Source of the DNA: G942493375 sp942493375
Lineage (GTDB): Bacteria; Armatimonadota; UBA5829
DNA: 64,000 bases
NCBI GenBank assembly: GCA_942493375.1
Contig: OW818698.1
Coordinates: 310,001-374,000, forward strand
Direction: 5' to 3'
A model generated the notes under the pieces. It was given only the letters and a program-made list of their open reading frames with translations. It ran no database searches and had not been told where the DNA came from. The number at the start of each line of letters is the position of its first letter. Positions within the stretch are counted from its first letter, which is position 1. The translations under genes and the position numbers were made by a program. This document shows positions 27,272 to 35,770 of this stretch, one piece after another.

Positions 27272-28354
27272 ATGAGAAGAATACAATGGGAAAAGATAAA
27301 AATAGATGATGGCGCCTTCGAGTCTGCGGGCGTATTTGATGTCAACAATGACGGAATCCTGGACATAGTCTGTGGCGGCAGCTGGTATGAAGGACCGGAC
27401 TGGAAGAAGCACAAACTTTGTGAACTCTGTCCCGAGGGCGAATATTACGACGACTTCTCGACCATCCCTGTTGATGTCAACGGTGATGGCTACATGGACT
27501 TCATCACCGGTGGATGGTGGGGGCAGACGCTGTTTTGGCGCGAGAATCCCAAAGGTCAGCCTGTTGAGTGGACTACCCACGAAATAGAGCACATCGGCTG
27601 CATAGAAACCACAAGGGCTTGGGATGTTGATGGAGATGGAGAACTCGAGATCTGTCCCAACACACCCAACGATCCCCTGATCTTCTTCAAGCTTGTAGAC
27701 GGCAAATTCATCAAATATACCGTCTCCGACCAACCCCAGGGACACGGTCTGGGCTTCGGAGATGTCGCTGGAAATGGCAAGGGATGCTTTGTAACCAATA
27801 CAGGCTGGTATGAACCGACTGGAAATCCGCTGACTGATCCCTGGGTTTTCCATCAAGAGTTCAGTTTCGGAATGGCCAGCGTGCCGATTATGGTCGCAGA
27901 CGTCAACCAGGACGGAATCAACGAACTCGTAGTCGGTCAGGGACACAATTACGGCATCAGTTACTATACTCCTACCGTAAATCCTGATGGTTCGCGGACA
28001 TGGTTGGAGCATCCAATAGATCCCTGGTTCTCTCAGTATCACGATATGATCTGGATAGACATTGATGGTGATGGCGAGTGCGAGCTGATTACCGGAAACA
28101 GGCACAGAGCACACTGCGGTCATGAACCCGGAGAGGACGATATCGTCGGTGTCTTCATCTTCAAATGGAATGGTGAGTCATTTACCAAACAAGTAGTAGA
28201 CTACGGAAAAGTCCCGCATCACTCCGGAACAGGAATTTTCTTCCAGGTGGTAGACATAGACGGCAACGGTCGGCTGGATATTGTAGTTCCCGGTAAAGAA
28301 GGCCTGTATCTGTTCAAGAACACCGGATTTGAGAGTATCGGACTAAATGCTTGA
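27272..28354 (+). CDS. FG-GAP/VCBS repeat beta-propeller protein
   Basis: A 360-residue product from the ATG at 27272 (AAGGTGG 8 nt upstream). At least six Asp-rich calcium-loop motifs are spaced along it: DVNNDGILDI, DVNGDGYMDF, DVDGDGELEI, DVNQDGINEL, DIDGDGECEL and DIDGNGRLDI. This fits a seven-bladed integrin-alpha-like propeller. No signal peptide or membrane segment is visible, which is unusual for this normally extracytoplasmic fold. It overlaps the URO-D-like gene by 8 bp, so the two are translationally coupled. A binding or scaffold role is likely; no catalytic motif is evident. Confidence 0.85.
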   Translation: MRRIQWEKIKIDDGAFESAGVFDVNNDGILDIVCGGSWYEGPDWKKHKLCELCPEGEYYDDFSTIPVDVNGDGYMDFITGGWWGQTLFWRENPKGQPVEWTTHEIEHIGCIETTRAWDVDGDGELEICPNTPNDPLIFFKLVDGKFIKYTVSDQPQGHGLGFGDVAGNGKGCFVTNTGWYEPTGNPLTDPWVFHQEFSFGMASVPIMVADVNQDGINELVVGQGHNYGISYYTPTVNPDGSRTWLEHPIDPWFSQYHDMIWIDIDGDGECELITGNRHRAHCGHEPGEDDIVGVFIFKWNGESFTKQVVDYGKVPHHSGTGIFFQVVDIDGNGRLDIVVPGKEGLYLFKNTGFESIGLNA

Positions 28355-29450
28355 GCTGACCTGCGGTGAACGGATAATGCGATGCTTCCTGGGTGAGGAT
28401 ATCGACCGCGTTCCATTCGGAATAGGACTCGGTTATATACCCTGGGGCGGAGCTATGGACCGGTGGCGGAGTGAATCCGGCAATCCTGACCTGGATATTG
28501 TAAAAGAGCTGGGGTTTGAGCGAAGCTTCGTCATTCCACAGACCAATTCAGGATTGCTGCCCTTGTTTGAGCCTCAGGTGATTTCAAACGAGGGTGAATA
28601 CACTGTCTACCGGGATGAGCGGGGAATAACGCAGCGGGTGCGAGAGGGCTGTGAGACCATGCCCCAGTACCTGGACTATCCCGTAAAGTCACGTGAAGAC
28701 TGGGAACAGGTTAAAAGTGAACGTCTAGTCATTGGAGACGAAACCCGGATACTCCAGGACTGGGATGCATTCCGTTCAATGATCGAAAAAACCGGAGAAG
28801 CAGTCCAAGTGGGGAACTATCCATTTGGAGTCTTCGGAGCTGTCAGGGATTTAATGGGTGTAGAGGAGATGCTTGTCAGCTTCTACACCCAGCCTGAATT
28901 GATCCAGGATATGATGCAGCACCTGACTTCTCTCTGGATATGGATATGGGAACGTGTTGCCAAGGAAGTTCAAATCGACCATATTCACATCTGGGAGGAT
29001 ATGTCAGGCAGGCAGGGATCTCTGATCTCCCCGGCAATGGTCGAGGAGTATATGATGCCCTGCTATAACCGGATAGTAGAGTTCGGCAGAAGCGTAGGAG
29101 CTAGAGTAATATCAGTCGATACAGACGGCGACTGCTCAGAACTTCTGCCTGTGATGATAAACCACGGTATCAATATGATGCTGCCATTTGAAGTCCAGGC
29201 CGGTAACGATATACTCCAATTCCGCAAGCAATACCCGGAACTCGGAATATATGGTGGCCTGGACAAACGTGCACTGGCAAAAGACAAAGCAGCAATCGAT
29301 GCAGTCGTAGAGTTGGCAGCAGCAATGGTCAAAAAAGGCCGGTACGTCCCGGCATTCGACCACCTGATCCCCCCGGATGTCCCCTGGGAGAATTTCCGCT
29401 ACGCCTGCGAACAACTAAAAACAGTATGCCTGGGACCGCCAATCTCCTGA
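28347..29450 (+). CDS. Uroporphyrinogen decarboxylase-like (URO-D superfamily) protein
   Basis: A 367-residue TIM-barrel protein of the URO-D/MtbA/CmuA superfamily. Family-like features include ERIMRCFLGEDIDRVPFG at the N-terminus, DHIHIWEDMSGRQGSLISP, and GARVISVDTDGDCSELLP followed by the C-terminal LGIYGGLDKRAL strand. It has no haem-pathway neighbours. Such URO-D-like proteins in sugar clusters are not thought to make haem and may be methyltransferases or have unknown reactions. It overlaps the FG-GAP gene and precedes the GH4 gene by 46 bp. Confidence 0.82.
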   Translation: MLELTCGERIMRCFLGEDIDRVPFGIGLGYIPWGGAMDRWRSESGNPDLDIVKELGFERSFVIPQTNSGLLPLFEPQVISNEGEYTVYRDERGITQRVREGCETMPQYLDYPVKSREDWEQVKSERLVIGDETRILQDWDAFRSMIEKTGEAVQVGNYPFGVFGAVRDLMGVEEMLVSFYTQPELIQDMMQHLTSLWIWIWERVAKEVQIDHIHIWEDMSGRQGSLISPAMVEEYMMPCYNRIVEFGRSVGARVISVDTDGDCSELLPVMINHGINMMLPFEVQAGNDILQFRKQYPELGIYGGLDKRALAKDKAAIDAVVELAAAMVKKGRYVPAFDHLIPPDVPWENFRYACEQLKTVCLGPPIS

Positions 29451-29496
29451 TTGGCATTTCCGTAAAAATATAAACTCTAGAACATGGAGGCAAAAA

Positions 29497-30915
29497 ATGG
29501 CTAAAATAGCAATGATCGGTGCAGGAAGCATAGTTTTCTGCAAAACGCTGATGAACGATATTATGGCAACACAAGGGCTCAAAGACGCGCACTTTGCACT
29601 TATGAGCCCTACTGAGACAAAACTCCGAAAGATGGAAGCCTTTGCTAAAGACGTAATCCGCGAGAACAACCTGCCGGCAACCGTAGAAGCAACAACGGAC
29701 AGGCGCAAAGCGCTGGATGGAGCCGATTATGTCGTAATAATGATCCAGATCGGCGGAGTCGATGCGTTCGTGATGGACTATGAGATCCCGCTTAAGTATG
29801 GGGTAGATGAATGCATCGGGGACAGCATGGGACCTGGCGGAATATTCCGGGCAATGAGAACAATTCCGGTACTGCTGGACATTGCCAAAGACATGATGGA
29901 GCTGTGTCCGAATGCTGTCATGCTCAACTACGCCAACCCAATGGCTGCCAACTGTTGGGCTCTGGGAACAGTTCCCGGGCTTCAGTTTGTTGGGCTCTGC
30001 CACGGTGTGCAGACAACTCTGGACCTGATTGCCGGATACTGCGGAGTCAAGAAACACGAGATCGACTTCGTAGCTGCCGGTATCAATCACATGGCGTGGT
30101 TCCTCAGAATCGAGAAAGAAGGCAGGGACCTCTACCCCACTCTGCGTGAGAAGTTTGAGCTGCCCGAATACTACATCAACGAAAAAGTCCGCGGTGAAGT
30201 ATTCCGCCACTTCGGTTACTTTATGACCGAAAGCACAGGTCATCTGTCAGAGTATGTCCCCTGGTTCAGAAAGAACCAGAAAGCTCTGGACCTGTACTGC
30301 GATCAGCCGGATTTCGGCGGGGCCAGCGGCGCTTATGTTCAGTATGGCAAAATGCTGGATGAAAAATTCCGCAACACCGACCCGCTCTCCATCGAATCCC
30401 GAAAGCTCGAACCGAGAAGTGCGGAATACTGCAGCTACATAATGGAAGCCATCGAGACTGACAAAGTATTCCGTCTGAACGGCAACGTCCGGAATGACGG
30501 CTACATAAGTAACCTGCCAAACGGTTGCTGCGTCGAGGTGCCGGTATTCGTAGATGCAATGGGTCTGCACCCGACTGTAGTTGGCCCGCTTCCTTCTCAA
30601 CTGGCAGCCTTGAACATGACCAATGTCCTGGTGCAGGGACTGACCGTAGAAGCAGCCATACAGGGAGACCCGGAACTTGCAATGCAGGCAGTCTCGCTTG
30701 ATCCTCTGACAGCCGCTGTATGCACGCTGCATGAGGTCCGGGAGATGGTCAGTGAGCTGTTTACAGCAGAATCCCAGTGGCTCCCACAGTTTGCAGGAAA
30801 GAAACTGGCGCCGAAGCCGATGATATCGATCCCAGGCAACATCCAGGCCGCAGAAGTCCCGGTAGACCCAGCCCTGGCAATAGCCAACCGTTTCGGCAAA
30901 CTAGCACAATCATAA
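29497..30915 (+). CDS. GH4 alpha-galactosidase/alpha-glucosidase-type enzyme
   Basis: Cytosolic NAD- and Mn-dependent glycosidase of family GH4, which cleaves by transient oxidation and elimination. The 472-residue product has the N-terminal dinucleotide-binding loop MIGAGSIVF, the family segment GGIFRAMRTIP, MLNYANPMA, and the metal-binding Cys168 (GLCHGVQ) and His198 (GINHMAWF). These match the alpha-galactosidase/alpha-glucuronidase branch. The phospho-sugar branch cannot be ruled out. GGAGG precedes the ATG. A second GH4 gene starts at 63508. Substrate unproven. Confidence 0.92.
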   Translation: MAKIAMIGAGSIVFCKTLMNDIMATQGLKDAHFALMSPTETKLRKMEAFAKDVIRENNLPATVEATTDRRKALDGADYVVIMIQIGGVDAFVMDYEIPLKYGVDECIGDSMGPGGIFRAMRTIPVLLDIAKDMMELCPNAVMLNYANPMAANCWALGTVPGLQFVGLCHGVQTTLDLIAGYCGVKKHEIDFVAAGINHMAWFLRIEKEGRDLYPTLREKFELPEYYINEKVRGEVFRHFGYFMTESTGHLSEYVPWFRKNQKALDLYCDQPDFGGASGAYVQYGKMLDEKFRNTDPLSIESRKLEPRSAEYCSYIMEAIETDKVFRLNGNVRNDGYISNLPNGCCVEVPVFVDAMGLHPTVVGPLPSQLAALNMTNVLVQGLTVEAAIQGDPELAMQAVSLDPLTAAVCTLHEVREMVSELFTAESQWLPQFAGKKLAPKPMISIPGNIQAAEVPVDPALAIANRFGKLAQS

Positions 30916-30919
30916 CCAT

Positions 30920-30947
30920 TGTCATCCTGAGGAACGAAGGATCTGCT
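30920..30947. repeat. Single arm of the TGTCATCCTGAGGA repeat
   Basis: A 28-bp arm starting TGTCATCCTGAGGAACGAAG, identical to the left arm of the palindrome at 56743. It is followed by a decayed copy (TGTCATTCTGAG) at about 30958. Confidence 0.8.
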
Positions 30948-31017
30948 GTTACGACATTGTCATTCTGAGTATCTGACTGCGCTTAGCACAGTAATTTCAT
31001 AAAGAAACTCACCCAGG

Positions 31018-31097
31018 TGTTTCGGGACTTGAGGGTTGGACATGCTAGTGTTGGAGTAACCAACAAACCTAACATCCAACCCGGAAGTCCCGAAACA
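31018..31097. repeat. 80-bp nested hairpin element, copy 1
   Basis: The arms 31018-31040 (beginning TGTTTCGGGACTT) and 31075-31097 (ending AGTCCCGAAACA) are complementary at 21 of 23 positions; the two mismatches are adjacent. The 34-nt loop holds a second hairpin, TGTTGG-AGTAA-CCAACA. A related element with the same two-base mismatch, in the opposite orientation, is at 48577-48652. It lies between the GH4 and oxidoreductase genes. Confidence 0.8.
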
Positions 31098-31177
31098 AAG
31101 ACCACTGTTTCCTAGGAGGAATGAAGGATAACAACATTCGTTGGATAACATAACACATTAAAACGAGGTCAAATCAA

Positions 31178-32230
31178 ATGGACAAAGTAAAAATAGGTTT
31201 TGTAGGTGTCGGAGGCATGGGTCAGTGTGCCCACCTCAAGAATTACGCAACTCTGCCTGAATGTGAAGTAGTCGCAATCGCTGAGATCAAAGAGAAGCAG
31301 GGCAAGGCAGTAGCTGCCAAGTATGGTATTCCCAAAGTCTACACAGACTACAAAGAAATGCTGGCAAAAGAGAAGCTGGACGGTATAGTAGCAGCTCAGT
31401 ATTTCTGCATGCACGGAGTTCTTGTCCCTGAACTCTATAAGGCTGGCATCCCGGTATTTACAGAAAAGCCGTTGTCAGGATCTGTCGAGTGGGGAGAGAA
31501 GATACTCACAGCCCTCGCCGGCAGCGGAACCTGGCATATGGTCGGATACCACAAGCGCAGCGACCCGGCAACTATGTGGGCCAAAGCCGAAATCGACCGG
31601 CTGAAGCAGACCGGTGAACTCGGTGCACTGAAATATGTCCGCCTGCTTATGCCTGCTGGAGACTGGATTGCCAGCGGTTACAATGATTTGATTATAATCG
31701 ATGAACCCGCTCCTCCGGCACAATACGAGACTCCTCCATCCGACATGGACACTCCCACAGCTGAGCTATACACAAGTTTCGTAAACTATTACATCCACCA
31801 GGTCAACCTTATGAGATATCTGCTGGGTGAATCCTATAAAGTAACCTATGCAGATCCTTCCCAGGTCTTATTAGCTGTGCAGAGCGAGAGTGGAGTTGCA
31901 GGAACGATTGAAATGACCCCCTACCAGACAACCATAGACTGGCAGGAGCAGGCTCTGGTATGCTTCGAGCATGGTTATGTCAAAATAGACTTGCCGGCGC
32001 CACTGACATCCAACCGTCCAGGTAAAGTGGAAGTAATGCGCGATCCAGGCAATGGAATTGTCCCGACAACCTGTTCCCCGACCCTGCCCTGGGTCCACGC
32101 AATGAGGCAGCAGGCTTCCAATTTCATATCAGCCATAAAAGGCGAATCCACCCCACCCTGCCAGGCCACCGAAGCCCTGGAAGACCTGAAAGTAGCCAGA
32201 GAATACATCAGGCTGCTGAAGGGCGTGTAA
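31178..32230 (+). CDS. Gfo/Idh/MocA-family NAD(P)-dependent oxidoreductase
   Basis: A 350-residue sugar dehydrogenase-type protein. The N-terminal Rossmann fold has GFVGVGGMGQ and VVAIAEIKEKQ. The catalytic-lysine motif is FTEKPLSG (Lys97). The C-terminal alpha/beta domain holds SFVNYYIHQVNLMRYLLGE with the conserved His region. Members oxidise or reduce sugars, inositols and sugar acids; the substrate here is unknown. GAGGT lies upstream of the ATG. It follows the GH4 gene in the same orientation, and the two may act in sequence on the same sugar. Confidence 0.92.
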   Translation: MDKVKIGFVGVGGMGQCAHLKNYATLPECEVVAIAEIKEKQGKAVAAKYGIPKVYTDYKEMLAKEKLDGIVAAQYFCMHGVLVPELYKAGIPVFTEKPLSGSVEWGEKILTALAGSGTWHMVGYHKRSDPATMWAKAEIDRLKQTGELGALKYVRLLMPAGDWIASGYNDLIIIDEPAPPAQYETPPSDMDTPTAELYTSFVNYYIHQVNLMRYLLGESYKVTYADPSQVLLAVQSESGVAGTIEMTPYQTTIDWQEQALVCFEHGYVKIDLPAPLTSNRPGKVEVMRDPGNGIVPTTCSPTLPWVHAMRQQASNFISAIKGESTPPCQATEALEDLKVAREYIRLLKGV

Positions 32231-32234
32231 AAAC

Positions 32235-32303
32235 AGGCTTCAGGCGTCAGACTTCAGGCTTCAGGAAGGGAATGGGTAGAATGTTTCCGAAAGCCTGAAG
32301 CCT
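32235..32303. repeat. GACTTCAGGCTTCAG repeat with hairpin
   Basis: AGGCTTCAGGC (32235-32245) pairs perfectly with GCCTGAAGCCT (32293-32303). Between them are further degenerate GACTTCAGG units and the string GGAATGGGTAGAATGTTT, which also follows the repeat at 35529. It lies immediately after the oxidoreductase stop. Confidence 0.8.
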
Positions 32304-32394
32304 ATCCCTCAGTTTGTTGCGTAATAGTTCAGTTTTCTGTAAATTGTAATAAACTCTTTCAATCCTTTTTTTGATATCTGGATGAGGTAGAAAT

Positions 32395-33675
32395 ATGCTG
32401 GCAGGATTCAGTAAGATTAAGATCACACCGCCCCTTGGGACCAGGATGTTCGGCTGGGGTGACCGGGACTCTAGTCACGGATGCGAAGGGGTTCACGATG
32501 ACTTGTTCGTCAGGGCGCTCTGGATTTCACATGAAGAGCAGGAAGCGCTCATTCTGGGATTTGACATTCTGTTCTTTAACAGGCAGATTGCAGATCGGCT
32601 TAGAGGTGCAGTAGGACGCAGGTTCGGCCTTGCTCCGAAGCAGGTTTTACTGAATACCTCTCACACCCACGATGGCCCAGCAACTGGTACCTGGGCCTAT
32701 ATTCACCTGTCTGATAAAGAAGACCTCTATCTCGATTCCGTAGAGCAAGCCATTTTGGATGCCTGTTCCAGAGCCATAGAGTCAGCCCGTCAAGTGACAG
32801 TTGCTGCCGGAGAGACATGCAGCGATATGTTGGTCAGTCGTCGAGCTTTGGATGAGGCCGGGAATACCCTCTGGGTGCCGAACCACGATGCTCCAGTCTA
32901 CAGCAACATCCCTGTCTGTCTGTTGAAGGATGCAGAAGACAAACCTGTCTGCCTTCTGTTCTCGGTTTCCTGCCATCCTGCAACCATATGTTCATTCCTT
33001 ATCTCGGCTGACTATCCCGGTACTGCGATGTCGATGATAGATTCCCACATGGGTGCAGAATGCAGCTTGTTCCTGCAGGGAGTAGGCGGTGATGCAATGG
33101 TAAAGAACATCTCAAGTGAGAGCGTTTACGGGTCTACCTGGGAAGATGCGGCTGCTGGGGGTATAAAGGTCGCTGAAGCGGTCATAGATGCGGTAGAATC
33201 AGGGCTATCACCTGTGGAGCCCGACCTCTATTCAGATGAGTTGGAAATATATCTACCGATTGCGCCAGCTCCGGACCGGAGCTGGTTTGAAATGCTTGTT
33301 AAAAGCCCTGACACCGACAGAATAATGCGTCTGTGGGCAAAACATGAGCTCGATTTACTCGACACAGGTACAACCCTTCCAGAGTCCATCCCGGTTTCAA
33401 TGCACGGGATATGGCTCGGACAGGATCTTAGGATTGTTGGGCTGGAGGGTGAGGTTGTAGCAGAACTTGGTCATCTGATCCGGGATTACTTCGGCTCAGG
33501 AATCACTTTCCCGATGGGCTACACCGATGGCTGCCAGGTCTACATACCTACCACAAAAATGCTGGAAGAGGGTGGCTACGAGGTCCAGAGCTACTACGAA
33601 TATGGCTGGCCTGCACCTCTTGCACCTGGGATCGAGGATGTGATTGTTGAAGGACTTCATCACATTCGTACTTAA
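32395..33675 (+). CDS. Neutral/alkaline ceramidase-like N-terminal domain hydrolase
   Basis: A 426-residue product with the start motif MLAGFSKIKITPPLG and the zinc-site-like motif LLNTSHTHDGPATGTW characteristic of the neutral/alkaline non-lysosomal ceramidase N-terminal domain. VSCHPATICSFLISADYPG is a second conserved metal-region motif. There is no signal peptide and the C-terminal Ig-like domain of true ceramidases is absent. Family members without it are common in environmental bacteria and act on unknown amide or ester bonds. GAGGT precedes the ATG by 7 nt. Confidence 0.8.
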   Translation: MLAGFSKIKITPPLGTRMFGWGDRDSSHGCEGVHDDLFVRALWISHEEQEALILGFDILFFNRQIADRLRGAVGRRFGLAPKQVLLNTSHTHDGPATGTWAYIHLSDKEDLYLDSVEQAILDACSRAIESARQVTVAAGETCSDMLVSRRALDEAGNTLWVPNHDAPVYSNIPVCLLKDAEDKPVCLLFSVSCHPATICSFLISADYPGTAMSMIDSHMGAECSLFLQGVGGDAMVKNISSESVYGSTWEDAAAGGIKVAEAVIDAVESGLSPVEPDLYSDELEIYLPIAPAPDRSWFEMLVKSPDTDRIMRLWAKHELDLLDTGTTLPESIPVSMHGIWLGQDLRIVGLEGEVVAELGHLIRDYFGSGITFPMGYTDGCQVYIPTTKMLEEGGYEVQSYYEYGWPAPLAPGIEDVIVEGLHHIRT

Positions 33676-33785
33676 AATATGCAGACAGTGCCAAAGATTG
33701 TATCTATAGTTTTGCATTGAATAACATGCCACACATATTGCGGGCTAGAATATCAGTCACGGAAAATGGAACTCTTAATTTGTTG

Positions 33786-33896
33786 GTAACAGTTCAGTGT
33801 TAATGTGTAATATAGTAAATTCCCGTTCATCCTGAGTAGCGCGAAGCGCGTATCGAAGGGTAGACGGAAATTTACTCACACATACTGAACTGTTAC
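33786..33896. mobile_element. MITE-like element with perfect terminal inverted repeats
   Basis: A 111-bp element with 13-bp perfect ends, GTAACAGTTCAGT and ACTGAACTGTTAC. The inner arms (AGTAAATT/AATTTACT) and the core CTGAGTAGCGCGAAGCGCG give a long cruciform. It is flanked by the 8-bp direct repeat ATTTGTTG at 33778-33785 and 33897-33904, as expected of a target-site duplication. It is a relative of 15753-15861 with the same ends and core. It lies in the 293-bp gap before the GYF_2 genes. Confidence 0.82.
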
Positions 33897-33968
33897 ATTT
33901 GTTGCATTTATGTGCTTGTTGCTCCATAATATGTATTCACCCAATCAACAAGAAGGTAAATCATATAT

Positions 33969-34691
33969 ATGGGCAGCTACCTGGTTATAAAAGATGGTCA
34001 GCAGATTGGACCATTTGATGAATCTGAGATCATTCGTCAAATCACTGAGGGAATCCTGACCCCGGGTGATCTCTGCTGGCAGCAGGGAATGGCTAACTGG
34101 CAGCCCATATCAGATTTCCTCAGATCTGGTTCCACAAATCAGAATATGCCAACGGATGTTCCAAGTCCAGTTGTAGTACCCAGTCGATATTTCCTGTATA
34201 TCCCAATCAGCAGGCTCATACTAATGTCAATTTTAACTTTTGGAATGTATGAACTCTACTGGATATTCATGAACTGGGATTACCTGAGGGATGAGAAACA
34301 TATGAAGGTTCAACCAATGTCCAGAGTTGTTTTCAGAGAGTTCTTTATCTACAGTCTACTGCACAGAATTCATGATGATCCTGATTCCAATGTAGTCCAC
34401 AAACCCAAATTTTTCACTATTGGATTAGCTCTAGTATGGATTGTGCTTACAATCTTGCATCGTTTATTCGCTAGTGACGGCACCATTTACGGTACAATGA
34501 TTGCTCCATTTATTCCAAGCTTCCTATGCCTTATTCCAGTTCAGCTTTACATCAATGCAGTAAGGAAAAAGCAATATCCGGACATAAAGTATTTCGGTTG
34601 GACCACCGGACATATTATTATGCTTGTAATAGGGTGTGTTCTATGGCCATTAATTATACTAGGGACAATTGCCCAGGCATTCATCAAATGA
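33969..34691 (+). CDS. GYF_2-domain membrane protein, paralog 1
   Basis: A 240-residue product. The N-terminal GYF_2 domain (about 1-52) has YLVIKDGQQIGPFDESEI and LCWQQGMANWQPISDF. A linker leads to a membrane region with helices at about 78-100, 155-172, 178-200 and 215-238, resembling DUF4234-type proteins. GYF domains bind proline-rich peptides, so the protein may recruit a partner to the membrane. The next gene is a paralog with an almost identical GYF part. Confidence 0.78.
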   Translation: MGSYLVIKDGQQIGPFDESEIIRQITEGILTPGDLCWQQGMANWQPISDFLRSGSTNQNMPTDVPSPVVVPSRYFLYIPISRLILMSILTFGMYELYWIFMNWDYLRDEKHMKVQPMSRVVFREFFIYSLLHRIHDDPDSNVVHKPKFFTIGLALVWIVLTILHRLFASDGTIYGTMIAPFIPSFLCLIPVQLYINAVRKKQYPDIKYFGWTTGHIIMLVIGCVLWPLIILGTIAQAFIK

Positions 34692-34806
34692 ACTTGCTCT
34701 GCATTGGGAAATTATCAATACACACATACAACACTAGTGGTGCTTTCACTTAACTATAGTGCTCTTTCATAGTCAAATATCATCGATAATAGGAGAAGCA
34801 AACAAC

Positions 34807-35529
34807 ATGGGCAGCTATCTCGTTATAAAAAATGGTCAGCAGATTGGACCATATGATGAATCTGAGATCATTCGTCAAATCACTGAGGGAATCCTGAACC
34901 CGGGTGATCTCTGTTGGCAGCAAGGGATGTCAGACTGGCAGCCCATCTCCAGTTTTCTAAACTATGGAGCCACCAGCCAAAACCACCCTCCGGTGATTCC
35001 ATCAACAACTGCTATTCATAGCAACTCTTATCTACACATTCCTATTGCCAGACTTATTGTAATGTGCATTGTTACCTTTGGCCTATACGAAGTCTACTGG
35101 ATGTTTATGAACATCAACTACATTAAGAAACGGGACAATCTCCGTATATCACCATTTTGGCGGGCTGTATTCGGAGTGTTCTATTGTCACAATCTTTTGT
35201 GGTGCATACACGAGGATCCTGAATACCGTTCAATAGAAACACCAACATTTTCCGCAAGAGGACTGGCTACGTGGTGGGTAATTCTTGCGATACTTAGTAA
35301 TATTATGGGTAAGTCAGACAACGCCTGGGCACCAATAATCTCAGCTTTTATACCTTCATTCTTGTGTTTTGTTCCAGTTCAACGCTACATCAATACGGTG
35401 AGAGAGAAGCAATACCCAGGTCTGCAGTATTTTGGATGGTCCACCGGACAAATCATTCTATTAGTAACAGGATGTATTCTCTGGCCACTATTTATACTAG
35501 GAGCAATTGGCCAAGCATTCACTAAATAA
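34807..35529 (+). CDS. GYF_2-domain membrane protein, paralog 2
   Basis: A 240-residue product from the ATG at 34807 (AGGAG about 10 nt upstream; an earlier in-frame ATG at 34759 lacks such a site). It has the same plan as paralog 1. The first 130 coding bases are nearly identical between the two genes (about one change per 12-15 bases by eye), while the membrane half is far more divergent. Function unknown. Confidence 0.78.
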   Translation: MGSYLVIKNGQQIGPYDESEIIRQITEGILNPGDLCWQQGMSDWQPISSFLNYGATSQNHPPVIPSTTAIHSNSYLHIPIARLIVMCIVTFGLYEVYWMFMNINYIKKRDNLRISPFWRAVFGVFYCHNLLWCIHEDPEYRSIETPTFSARGLATWWVILAILSNIMGKSDNAWAPIISAFIPSFLCFVPVQRYINTVREKQYPGLQYFGWSTGQIILLVTGCILWPLFILGAIGQAFTK

Positions 35530-35770
35530 CAGACTTCAGACTTCAGGCTTCAGGATGGAATGGGTAGAATGTTTACAATCACTATGCTGCCAACCAAAAA
35601 CCCATCCCCAAAAAGCCTGAAGTCTAAAACCTATCCATTCCGTCCCCAAGTCTCCCACTCTCCCCATCTCCAAGTCTCCCACTCTCCCAATTCCCCGCGC
35701 CCTCCGCGTCTCCGCGTGAAATCCCTTCCTAAAGCCTATCCCTTCCCTTCCTGAAGCCCGAAGCCTGAAG
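35529..35770. repeat. Repeat cluster between GYF_2 and DUF4838 genes
   Basis: GACTTCAGGCTTCAGGATGG and GGAATGGGTAGAATGTTT repeat the sequence seen after 32230. Then follow AAGTCTCCCACTCTCCCC-type pyrimidine runs (35648-35700) and a further CTGAAGCCCGAAGCCTGAAG array that continues into the last codons of the DUF4838 gene (35736 on). Confidence 0.75.

Noticed and set aside
27164..28123. Open frame of 319 codons on the minus strand opposite the FG-GAP gene
   Set aside because: It is a shadow of the Asp/Gly-rich FG-GAP coding sequence, without a ribosome-binding site or recognisable protein features. The forward frame has six calcium-loop motifs.
28347..29450. HemE (haem biosynthesis) for the URO-D-like gene
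   Set aside because: The sequence is divergent from HemE, no haem-pathway genes are nearby, and the gene is coupled to an FG-GAP protein in a sugar-use region.
29329..30243. Open frame of 304 codons on the minus strand opposite the URO-D-like and GH4 genes
   Set aside because: It spans the ends of two well-supported forward genes and their spacer, and its translation resembles no protein family.
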